This document shows positions 1-8,322 of a DNA stretch of 13,183 nucleotides, in pieces. The translations under genes were made by a program, and so were the position numbers. The DNA is from Smittium culicis (lineage: Eukaryota > Kickxellomycota > Harpellomycetes > Harpellales > Legeriomycetaceae), in NCBI GenBank assembly GCA_001970855.1, contig LSSN01001324.1, positions 1 to 13,183 on the forward strand. The letters run 5' to 3'. The notes under the pieces were generated by a model. It was given only the letters and a program-made list of their open reading frames with translations. It was not told the origin of the DNA and ran no database searches. Each line of letters begins with the position of its first letter. Position 1 is the stretch's first letter.

Positions 1-2051
1 TATCAATGATTAAAATTTATAAAACACAGCCAACCAAAACTTAAGCGCAAATATCCTTTATTACTTACTCCTATCAGTTTATCAAAAGCTGGCGCACACC
101 TTACTATATTTCACCATTTTGAAAATTTAGTTAGTATATATTATGATATATAATCTAAGGTTTAGATAATATGTTATTTGTATACCCTTCACCTATTGAT
201 AGAACATGACCCCAGCTTATGACGAGTAGTAACCATAAATCTTATTTATCCAAATAGATAAATTCAAAAATAAAAAAAATCTTACAAAATTTGCATAGCC
301 TTAATCATATTAAACTTAATCTTTATACATGAGCGTTAATAGAGTGTAATCATTAATAAATTTCAACAAGTACAAATTTATATTACGTTCATAAGATCTT
401 CAGTCATTTCGTTCAATTAATTTTCTATTAAAATTGTAAAAAAAAAAAAAAGTGCCAAATTTGATTGATTTTTTATCAAAGCGAAAAAAATTTATCTAAC
501 TCTTCTGAAGTCAGTGGAAGAGATAATAATGAAAAAAGAGCCTAAAATAGGATTTAAACAAGTTTATGGATACCATTAGATTGAATTATTTATATACTGA
601 TTTACACTAGTTATTTTTTCAGCTATCAAAACTAAAATCTATGCGATTAATGTGAATCGATATGAATATATACGATCTTTTTATCAAAATAAGGCTAACT
701 TGGAATATGATATTTACTAAATATGTGTAAAAATGTATTTTCTTTGTTACAATACTCATCGTAAACAATAAGACCAATGAGTTATGTATATTTTTTTGTA
801 TTTTTGAATTAGAGAGCCAAAGGAAAAGTTGATCTCAAATTTAATTGTGCCAAATATATTTAATTTACTTTTTATTATCTAATTTTAAATCTTAAAACTC
901 AAAAGATTCAAAAATTCAAAAATTCATACTTTCAATTTGGTTTAGACATTATTTAATTCTATTCTATTCGAGTTTATGCTGTATTAATAGCTGAAATTGA
1001 CATACTCAAAATATTATACCCCTACCTGTCTTGCTTTGAGCGAAATTTAAATATTCAAAATTTGGGTTCTGCAATTGAAATAATTCAATAAAATTATCAG
1101 TAGTGTTACATTTATTATTCTGGCCTGAATTTCGTAAAGGTAATTTTAGATTCGAATTATATTAACATATAATAAGCCAGCTTTTCATCAATTCTAAGCT
1201 TTAATCTGATTTTTGTGATAGCATATCATAGCAATACTATCAACGACATAGATAATTTTTATCAGTTAGTTTCAACGCATCAGTTTATTGTATCGTATTA
1301 TAAAAAATATAAATAAGTTCATTAATCGGGCAAATATCATTTATATTATGAAAGTTATTAAAAGGTCCAATGCCGCGAGTTCTTTATTTTGCAATTCAAA
1401 GATACTTAATTGCTTAATTTCTATAATTTTGTTAAGTGAATACTCCCTATATTTGTAAAATCAGCAAGGCTAGTTTTTTGAATCAGGGAATATTGCCAGA
1501 GTAAAAAAATTTTTTTTTTCAATTATTTTCGAAATTATAGTTTCAATTTGGATAGTGTTTACATGATCATTATCAATACAAAGAAATACTTCAAGCTTTT
1601 TCTAAATATAATGTTGATATATATTAGCAATTTTTTAGCTGATTCAATAACAGTAAATTTTCAATAAAATACATGGTGGACCTAATTCATTTTAAATCCT
1701 TTATAGAAACTCTAAAAAATACTGCTCTGTATATATCATCATTAAATTTACATATCTAGATTAATAGATCAAACTAAAACAAGCGCTTAACTTATTATTT
1801 TTTTTTGAATATTGGATCAAGCCATATAATAGTATGTGAGAGTTATAGATTTTATTGTGTAATAAAATTGTTTTAATCATTAATAATAGTTTTTGGTATT
1901 AGTTTTTATTAATTTACTATTAATATTTAATCTGATATGTATGAATATTTATATTTAAAATTCGTTATGGTCATAAATGTAACTACAATACAAAAAAAAC
2001 CACTTATCCGGATATTTATTCCGAGTTCCTGAAATCACAATTATGTACTTT
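1..2051. other. AT-rich stretch, no gene recognised
   Basis: This stretch is very AT-rich, with many homopolymer A and T runs (for example a 14-A run near 439-452 and a T run near 1510). Stops are dense in all frames and no open frame stands out. I saw no RNA gene: no candidate T-loop is backed by a plausible acceptor stem. The only ordered element is the short tandem repeat at 906-926, listed separately. It is probably non-coding intergenic DNA or fully eroded repeats. Confidence 0.6.
906..926. repeat. Short tandem repeat, 8-base unit
   Basis: The unit ATTCAAAA occurs at 906-913 and 914-921 and is followed by a partial copy (ATTCA) at 922-926. It is a minor low-complexity repeat in AT-rich DNA, with no sign of function. 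Confidence 0.6.
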
Positions 2052-2429
2052 TTATGGAATGAATAAATTAATTAAATGCTTTAAAATATTTTTTGTTATG
2101 CTTTTGAAAAAATATAAATAACACAGAAAGTTACATCGTATATCCAACAAAGAAATAATAAAATCATCATTTACATAAAAATCAAAAGCAAAGATTAAGA
2201 TAGTCAAATATACACAAGATTTAGAGTTTAAAAAAAAATAGCTAATATCCTTTGATTTATCATTATTTTCTAGGTCTTGGAATTTTAGAAATGATGTCAT
2301 GTTTGGTACAGATGCTTTAGAGCCAAAATTTGCAAGAATGATAGTATTAAATCCTGTATACATTGCTACTGATTTAAGTCTAGTATTTAGAATGTTCAAC
2401 ACAAGATTATTACTAGATATCTGAGTCAC
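2052..2429 (-). CDS. Unidentified open frame, possible exon or gene remnant
   Basis: An open frame of 125 codons runs without a stop through DNA where stops should fall about every 11 codons, so it is longer than chance easily gives. The frame opens after a stop at 2447-2445 (read on the minus strand). The first codon of the 125 is GTG (2429-2427). The first in-frame ATG is at 2363-2361, which would give 103 residues. The first half is mixed and protein-like, with a motif GSKASVPNMTSF near residues 36-47 and a charged LENNDKSKD near 53-61. The second half is rich in F, I, L and Y, with hydrophobic stretches near residues 73-86 and 98-110 that could be membrane segments or just AT-rich coding. 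On the minus strand TTACAG lies at 2441-2436 and CTCAG at 2425-2421, either of which could be a splice acceptor. I do not recognise a family. It could be an exon, a decayed gene, or chance. Confidence 0.27.
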   Translation of the reverse strand: MTQISSNNLVLNILNTRLKSVAMYTGFNTIILANFGSKASVPNMTSFLKFQDLENNDKSKDISYFFLNSKSCVYLTILIFAFDFYVNDDFIISLLDIRCNFLCYLYFFKSITKNILKHLINLFIP

Positions 2430-2791
2430 ATATTTTCTGTAATTTTAAAGCTATACTATTTTGATTGATTTCAAGTTATTGTATAGGCTTTGAGAACTGC
2501 ATCTTTATCTGTATAATTTTTTTTTTTGGTGTATAACTTTTTTAGTCCATATTAAACCGAAAAAAATCATTTTTACTTTTTTAAATCCGAATTTGAATAA
2601 TGTCAAAATAAAATTGATTTTATAATAATGAAAGCACGCTGAAAACTGCAGGAGAACTGATTTAATTTCTCCTATCAGCTAAATAAATTGCCGTGGATTA
2701 AGTGCTTTAATAATTTACATTATTAAAAGATAAAATGGTATTTCACACATCTTTGTCACCATCTTTTGCAGAGAATAGTGAAGGGAATTTA

Positions 2792-3077
2792 AATCGATTC
2801 AAAAATCAAAGTTTCCAAAATAGGATCATCTCCGATCTGGATGAACATATTTGCACAGCACACTGATAAATAATTTCTGTCTCCAATTCCCGATTTCGAT
2901 CTTTAAACGAAAATAATCAATTTCCCGCTTAGAATAGATAATTAAGGCCTTCAGTTCTGCATTTTATAAGAAATTTTTATTTATCAGTCCTAATATAAGT
3001 TTAAGGGTAAACAATTGCTGTTGTGCTCTTCGGGGTTCTTTTTTATTTTTTGAGGACCGACTTCGTATTTTTGACAT
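2792..3077 (-). pseudogene. Unidentified coding-like stretch, probably a decayed gene
   Basis: Reading the minus strand from an ATG at 3077-3075 gives 37 codons with a basic start (MSKIRSRSSKNKKEPRRAQQ), then a TAA (2966-2964). The same frame then carries 45 more codons to a TGA (2828-2826), including SKREIDYFRLKIEIGNW. An overlapping frame from an ATG at 2848-2846 gives 19 codons containing GDDPILETLIFESI, as if the reading shifted by one frame. The composition is less AT-biased than the surroundings. An alternative to a broken gene is an intron: CTGAT (a possible branch site) lies about 20 bases upstream of TGCAG on the minus strand, but I found no donor that restores the frame. It lies upstream of, and in the same orientation as, the 2052-2429 frame, so both could be parts of one eroded gene. 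No family is recognised. The plus-strand ATG frame at 2735-2866 is probably its shadow. Confidence 0.3.
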
Positions 3078-5627
3078 AGATTTTTCACAAATAGAAGGTT
3101 AATATTTCGGATTTTAATTTATTTGATTTCAACGTGATATTACATCTTATAATAATAACGTATGCTATTCTTATTTTTATTCTATTTAAAATTGTATGGA
3201 AAAGTAAAGTAAATTGTTTTGAATTTTTTTTATTTTTTTATTTAGACACTAGTGTAGGTTAATATGTTTATTGTATACTGTAAATTAATTTATTTTGAAC
3301 AAAAGTTAAGCGTATATGTGGAAAAAATTTTAGTATTAAATTATAGAATCCAATATTCAGATGAGCTTTGATAAAATTTTGATTCTTTTCCAAAGTTGGG
3401 AATAAACCGGCCTTTATTTTCTTAATTTTTATAATAATATTTTACCTTTTAGCACAATTATTATTTTATATTTTGTAAACACTATTATTATTATAAATCA
3501 ACAGATAGTAGGATAAAACCGGTGTCAAATTTCCTAAATAGACTATTTGATATGTAAATCTTAAATGCTAAATATTATTAATGTTTTAAAGTAAAGTTAG
3601 TGTTTTTATATCAGACCTTTAGCTATCGGAAATGCTGACTTCAGACTATAGATTTTCTTGATCTGATTCAAAACTTCCACATATATATGGGCGCCGATTA
3701 AGAATGTAAGAATAAAACGAAGTTAGATTGAACTGAGCATAATTTTATCATCGATTGCAATAATAGTCACTAAGCCAGCTACAAAAAAAAATATAATGAT
3801 ATTTTTTGATTTTATATTGATAAATATTCCTATATGCAGTCTACTAGCAGACTAGAAGAAGGATTTATTTATGCATTATATTAAATTTGTATGATTTGAA
3901 CCAAATTTACTATTTTTTGATACAAATTATTTTTTTGCATAGACTCTAGTATTTTTTTTTCCTTTAATTAAGTAGATAAAAAATGAATTAAAAACACAAC
4001 GAGAATAAATAAAATACAGATTCTAGAACCTTCGAGTATATTAGACATTAATTATTTCATACATAAATTCGAAAGCTAACTTTTAAATAAATTTTAAAAT
4101 CAAATGTAGTATAGATGGTAATAATCTGAATTGTATAAAGAAATAGCGTATTATATGATCTGATGTTCAAATTATATTAATCAGAAATTATTAATTATAA
4201 TCTAACCTTTATTAAATTATTTTTTAAATTCATGATAATAATTTTAAATTGCCATTTTATCACCAAAATTGTTTAATAAATCCTCAACGTATATAAAGAA
4301 TCAGAAAATCAATAAATATTAAAAAAGAATACAAGAACATTTCGATCAATTTTTTTCAAAATAATCTATTTGATAGAAAAATTAAACTAATGATATATCA
4401 TATAATGAAATCTTACTCAGATTATTTATCCTAAATATTAACTACTCAATTATATATATTTATTTGAATTCTGATATCTCAGGTTTTTATATTAAAGGCA
4501 TCCTCACTAAATTAAACAATTTAGATACTATATATATACGAATAAAAAGCTTAAATATAAACTGATAAGTTTCTTAGTGTATGATTCTGGTTAATTTTGC
4601 TTTTTTTTAAAAAAAGATACTACATATCTTGATTATTAATCAAAAAATTTTGGCACATAAAGTCGTAATGTCCATAAATTTAGTGATTCAAGAATAAATA
4701 AAAATTGATCAGAAAAATCGAAAAAAGTTGTAATTGTTTATTAAACATAATATCGATAAAAAACTTTTATAGCCACATGATTTTATATTTACTGATATTA
4801 AAATTACAAGATATGCATTCATAACCCAATTTAATACTTACAAACTAATTTCTAATTTATTATAGTTATTGAGATACCAGGTGTAGTTGAACAATAAAAA
4901 ATTCAAAAAAATAGTTAAATTAAATAACTATTATCAAATCGAATACTTTTAAATGTACTAATGAACAATAATTGCCAATAAATTTAGTTTTGCGTAAAGA
5001 GATTAAAAAAGCTATTGTATTAGAGTTAAAACCTAATAATTCGTTTTTATGTTAAATCTCGTCTATCTATAATTATTAGGCTATTATTCAGACGTAACTA
5101 GGAATAATTGGATTTGGGACCTACATTGGCTTATTTTTAGACTAATTCTACTAGAATATCATTCATTTGATATTTACTTTAGGAATTTACAAGATACTCT
5201 TTGAAGAGTAAAAACGATAAAATTAAACCTAAATTAAATATAAAATGCTAAAAAATATAGATATTCATTATATTTTGTTCGAATAAGAACCAATATTCTT
5301 CAGTGTGGAGACATATCAAGTGTTATCATCTTTTTGGATCAAACTAAAACGAAAACCTAAAGCAAATAAAAATAAATTAAATGGAACGATCTGAAAAATT
5401 AAATTTCATGTTATTGATTGTAAAGTATGCTGTAGCGATATCCTTAAAATATTCTCTTTCCCAATGGTACTCTAGCAGCATAAAGATTTTATAATAAATT
5501 TTTATTCCCAAGTATATTTAAGATTTTTTCTCCCTTAAAATTACTAATCGGTAGAATAAGTAAATAAAACTTTAGATCCCACAAGCCAAGGCTAAATCAA
5601 TTCATTATCTGAAATGATACAGAAACT
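3078..5627. other. AT-rich stretch, no gene recognised
   Basis: I see no supported gene here. The content is AT-rich with poly-A and poly-T runs. A tryptophan-rich open frame of 43 codons (plus strand, 5073-5201, bounded by TAA and TGA) is not longer than chance in this composition. A near-perfect palindrome of T and A runs lies at 4600-4616 (8-base arms around one base). A perfect 10-base inverted repeat, CCTAATAATT at 5032-5041 and its complement at 5071-5080, could fold into a stem with a 29-base loop. None of these has a recognisable role. Confidence 0.55.
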
Positions 5628-5671
5628 CTTACGAGTAAATAATATCAGCAAGGAGTCAAAAGACTCGTAAG
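5628..5671. repeat. 9-bp inverted repeat just upstream of the relic
   Basis: CTTACGAGT (5628-5636) and its exact reverse complement ACTCGTAAG (5663-5671) are separated by 26 bases. They sit about where composition rises from AT-rich flank into the retrotransposon relic, roughly 20 bases before the first readable Gag-like codons. This could be structure in the element's leader or chance. It is not a terminal inverted repeat of the element, because both arms are on the same side. Confidence 0.4.
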
Positions 5672-5691
5672 TCACAATAAGGAATCCGGTG

Positions 5692-6212
5692 ACACGCTTA
5701 TCTGTGTATCCAGAACTCATTGAGGCACTCCCGTAAACTGAAGAATACTGCTACCGATCATCTCTGACTGAAGAGCGCAAAACTGCGATCCAGTCTTGCC
5801 CCAAGGCTATTTCAATTAACTTCAATCCACCTCCACTATAAATATTCTGCATCAAACACGGTCATAAATGCCGATTCTATCTTTTATGGAATCCAGATAA
5901 CCCAATCTCAAGTAAACAGGCAAATAGATTACTATTTCCATTACCTAATCTAGGATAACCCCAGGCTCTATACTTCCGATGGTCCATATATCATGTTTGC
6001 GAGCACAATAAGAGCCCTCATTTCGAGATTTCTACAGCCGTAAACAGTCAAGGTTAGAGATTCTCCACAAAGGACTGAATCTTCCTGGAAAACCTACTAA
6101 GCTCATAGAGTCTGAAACCAAGCCGCTGATGGAACAAGAAGAGTTGGGCTCCCTCATATCCAAGAAGAAAACTGTAAAATTTTTAGCGATTCAAGTCCTT
6201 TCACAAACGCCA
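5692..6212 (+). pseudogene. Gag-like ORF1 relic of the DIRS element
   Basis: ORF1 of DIRS-type elements encodes a structural, nucleic-acid-binding Gag-like protein. Three consecutive frames carry its remains. Frame +1 (5692-5838) reads CVYPELIEAL-type sequence (VYPELIEALP) and then SLTEERKTAIQSCP, with a stop at 5734-5736 and an end at 5839. Frame +2 (about 5855-6040) carries SIFYGIQ, RQIDYY and GPYIMFASTIRALIS, with a stop at 5951-5953. Frame +3 (6045-6212) carries QSRLEILHKGLNLPGKPTKL and then KPLMEQEELGSLISKK. The pieces are collinear, so two frameshifts and several stops have broken one ORF. There is no zinc knuckle. Assignment rests on position upstream of RT and on resemblance to ORF1 of fungal DIRS-like elements as I remember them, so it is less certain than the RT and YR. 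No start codon can be defended. Confidence 0.6.
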
Positions 6213-6604
6213 TAAGATTTAAATACAACAGGACACGGGTAGAAGCAATATTATTACCGCGCTGAGCACCTCAAATGTAACCACATCTGATGAAGGTAGC
6301 AAGATCTCTGACCATTAGAAAAATATTCGAGAAAGAGGCCACAATAGAGACTCGAAATGTTCCCCGAGTACGAGACTGCTTAGCTATGTTCAAATCTGCG
6401 TGATCCAAACTGAATGACAGTCGATGGGTTCAGAACATATTTATAATGGGAATTAGAATTTCTTTCACGAACCCAGTTTCAGAATTACTTCAGCTGGAGA
6501 ATGTGAAAAAGAAAATTCAGCACGAGCAAAAAATTCGCCGACTTAACTTTTTCAGTGACGGAGACCGAGCCAGAATTCAACTGAGGGCCTTTCGATCTCA
6601 CCGT
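6213..6604 (+). pseudogene. Pol N-terminal spacer relic of the DIRS element
   Basis: The stretch 6213-6289 is too broken to read. From an ATG at 6290, frame +2 then stays open to a TAA at 6605-6607 with only one interruption, a TGA at 6401-6403, giving about 105 codons. It includes SKLNDSRWVQNIFIMGIRIS, which resembles the short block that precedes the RT in DIRS-type Pol (a tryptophan-containing segment followed by a GI/GF-x-I motif). The TGA could stand where that block usually has a tryptophan, a one-base change from TGG. The rest is charged, and lysine- and glutamine-rich near 6500-6540. This frame is the same as that of the RT downstream, with an unreadable gap of about 120 bases between them. 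It is probably the N-terminal part of ORF2, possibly overlapping the end of ORF1. Confidence 0.5.
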
Positions 6605-6724
6605 TAATAGGTCAAAAATAATCGGAAAAAAAGAACTATTAGCCGAAATGTCAGAAAAGTCTTATCAGAGAAGGTATCGGCCCTGGTTTCAAAGAAATCG
6701 ATCAATTTAATTCAATTGCGGGAC
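6605..6724 (+). other. Unreadable part of Pol between spacer and RT
   Basis: Composition here matches the relic and contains several CpG dinucleotides, but no frame can be followed with confidence. The expected content is the lead-in to the RT fingers. It is assigned to the element by position only. Confidence 0.4.
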
Positions 6725-7350
6725 CCAGGATTCTAAATTCAGCTTTTTACGGTTCTCAAGAACACTGGGAGACTTCAGCTAGTTTTGGACCTCCGAAATC
6801 TCTACTTATACGTAAAAGAGCAAAACTTCAAGATGGATATCATGTCTTCCATATGCTGCATGGTCTGTATAAAAGACTATTTGATGTCCATCAACCTCGA
6901 GGATGCGTTTATCTATATCCTAGTACCTAAGCAGCTCTGGAATTGCCTACACTTTCATAGGAATGGCCGTTATTTTCAGTTTCTGGTCCTGCTATTCGGG
7001 CTTTCACTGAGCACATGTGTTTTCACAAAGATCTTGCGACAAGTTTTAAAACCGACCAGGTCCTAAGGAATGCGAAATTTATCATACTTGTACGACCTAC
7101 TAATCATGAGAGAATCCAAAGAGGCATGTGATTTTATCACACGCAAGACTATCTCCAAGCTCCGGAAGATTGGATTCAATATCATCGACGAGAAATCATA
7201 TAAATCCCCGAACAATCTATCACACGTCTGCGGATAGTAAAAAACACCTGTGATATGACCCTAAAGGTTTCAACAATAAAGATTCGGGATCTTCGACGCG
7301 AGGCAAGCAATCTACTTAATGCTGACCATACGAAATTTAGATTTCTGTAG
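6725..7350 (+). pseudogene. Reverse transcriptase domain relic, catalytically dead
   Basis: RT copies the element's RNA into DNA. Frame +2 can be read from 6725 to 7234, interrupted by stops at 6734-6736 and 7064-7066. Visible in order are PGF then FTVLKNTG, LVLDLRNLYLYVKEQNFKMD, the motif A region DYLMSINLEDAFIYI, HFHRNGRYFQF, LLFGLSLSTCVFTKIL, and SYLYDLLIM. Two metal-binding aspartates are replaced. In motif A the usual xDLxDAF is NLEDAF (AAC at 6893-6895), and the YxDD box is YLYD (7085-7096, with TAC at 7091-7093 where GAC is expected). After a TAG at 7235 the reading moves to frame +1 (7234-7347), with KIRDLRREASNLL (7279-7317), the conserved block following the RT palm and thumb. A TAG at 7348 ends that piece. 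An apparent start at 6785 is TTG and is meaningless, because the homology begins upstream. Confidence 0.9.
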
Positions 7351-7466
7351 AGCTTTATTGGAAATACCGAATCAATTAGGTCGCTCTGCTATCTTTCCTC
7401 CTAATGATCCGACAACTGATGGAGCTCAAGAGTTACTCTCTCTCTCTCTCTTTCTCTCTCTCTCGA
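7351..7466 (+). other. RT to RNase H connection, frame-shifted
   Basis: Three frames share this stretch. Frame +1 reads SFIGN just after the stop at 7348-7350, a piece of the block that follows the RT. Frame +3 then carries LMIRQLMELK (7401-7430), matching the basic, leucine-rich segment expected next. It runs directly into the CT microsatellite at 7436-7464, after which the readable frame is +2. Repeat expansion within the coding sequence probably accounts for one of the frame changes. Confidence 0.55.
7436..7464. repeat. CT microsatellite inside the Pol relic
   Basis: A run of alternating C and T spans 29 bases, interrupted once by TTT at 7451-7453. It lies between the RT and RNase H coding blocks, at a point where the reading frame changes. 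It is absent from the logic of the surrounding protein (it would translate as a Ser/Leu run), so it probably expanded by slippage after the element died. Confidence 0.9.
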
Positions 7467-7857
7467 CATTCAAATCATGGACATCGACATTGAAGCTGAA
7501 GAATCACGCTACACATAGATTATTACTCAGGGTTTATCAGCTTAAATTATGGAACTGTATCTCATTCTTACGGGTGACTCGGAAATTTTATATCTTCACG
7601 GACTCCAGAGATTCAGCGAGGAGTATTTTGGTAAACTAGCGCACGTACTTAGAATCATAATCACAACCCAAGTCAAAGATGAAAATAAAACCAAGGAACT
7701 GATGACAGTTTTTTTTTGCACTCAAGCTCACGAGTGTGATCGAAAACTGGAGTTATTGTGCTCAGATAACACAACCACGCATACGTACGACAAAAAATTT
7801 GGAGTAAAAAGCTACGCAGAACTGCTCGAAATAGCCGTGAAAATTTTTTCTACTGCT
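7467..7857 (+). pseudogene. RNase H domain relic of the DIRS element
   Basis: RNase H removes the RNA strand during reverse transcription. The first half is in frame +2 (7467-7636): FKSWTSTLKL, then LKLWNCISFLRVTRK, then FYIFTDSRDSA, whose first aspartate (GAC 7601-7603) is the first catalytic residue. The reading then moves to frame +1, with KTKELMTVFF (7690-7719), whose glutamate (GAA 7696-7698) is the second, and LLCSDNTTTHTYDKKFG, whose aspartate (GAT 7765-7767) is the third. FGVKSYAELLEIAVKIF follows, up to a TAA at 7858-7860. The final catalytic aspartate, usually in an ADAxSR-type motif, cannot be found. A frameshift near 7612-7680 separates the two halves, and an apparent ATG at 7549 in the second frame is not the gene's start. 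Order and motifs fit the DIRS RNase H well. Confidence 0.85.
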
Positions 7858-7860
7858 TAA

Positions 7861-8322
7861 AGACTAATATACGGCCTCAGCTGACATTTTCCATCAGCAA
7901 TCAATCTATCATACTCTTCAAAAAGGCTTACATCTCAAACCAAATTTTATCTGTCGTATAAGATATTCGACATACTGAACCCCATGCGTTGCTCACATAA
8001 CATGGATCTATTTTCCTTTCGTATGAATAAGAAAGAAGAGAAATGATACATCTGGTTCATTAAAAATTAAGCTCCGTATAAAAAATTCATTAGCATTCAA
8101 ATTGACAGGATTCAACAGCCCTTATGCATGCATGAGTTTGAATATATAGCGCAAAATTTGCAGAAGGTGCGCAAGGAACGAATAAATATTAATTTAGTGG
8201 CGTCAATGTATAAACCAGCAATATTTTTTCCGGATCTGATGTCCCTCGCTGTGTCCCAAGCTCTGATACTGCAAGCAACAGCTGTAGTTCCAGATACCAA
8301 AAGCGTAAAGTCTCAGCTCTCG
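7861..8322 (+). pseudogene. Conserved linker between RNase H and recombinase
   Basis: Frame +1 continues from the RNase H through stops at 7858-7860, 7882-7884, 8044-8046 and 8068-8070, and then stays open to 8322. Readable blocks are LTSQTKFYLSYKIFDILNPM (about 7927-7986), HNMDLFSFRMNKKEEK (about 7996-8043), QQPLCMHEFEYIAQNLQKVR (about 8116-8175), NLVASMYKPAIFFPDLMSLA and QATAVVPDTKS. This matches the region downstream of RNase H in DIRS-type Pol, where a WGPH-x-x-DLFASR-like motif is usual. Here the tryptophan position reads RCSH. The function of this block is not well established. It ties the RT/RNase H to the YR, and four stops show it is dead. The reading changes to frame +3 near 8301-8325. 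Confidence 0.75.

Noticed and set aside
2735..2866. Plus-strand ATG open frame of 43 codons
   Set aside because: It lies antisense to the more convincing minus-strand stretch (2792-3077), and its length is ordinary for the composition.
5073..5201. Tryptophan-rich plus-strand open frame of 43 codons
   Set aside because: It has no start codon, no homology I recognise, and a length common by chance across six frames.
1767..5350. GATCAAACTAAAAC occurs at 1767-1780 and 5337-5350
   Set aside because: A 14-base match in AT-rich DNA is within chance expectation and is not extended on either side.
8112..8300. Minus-strand frame opposite the Pol linker
   Set aside because: It is antisense to the well-supported plus-strand linker that matches DIRS Pol, so it is a shadow.
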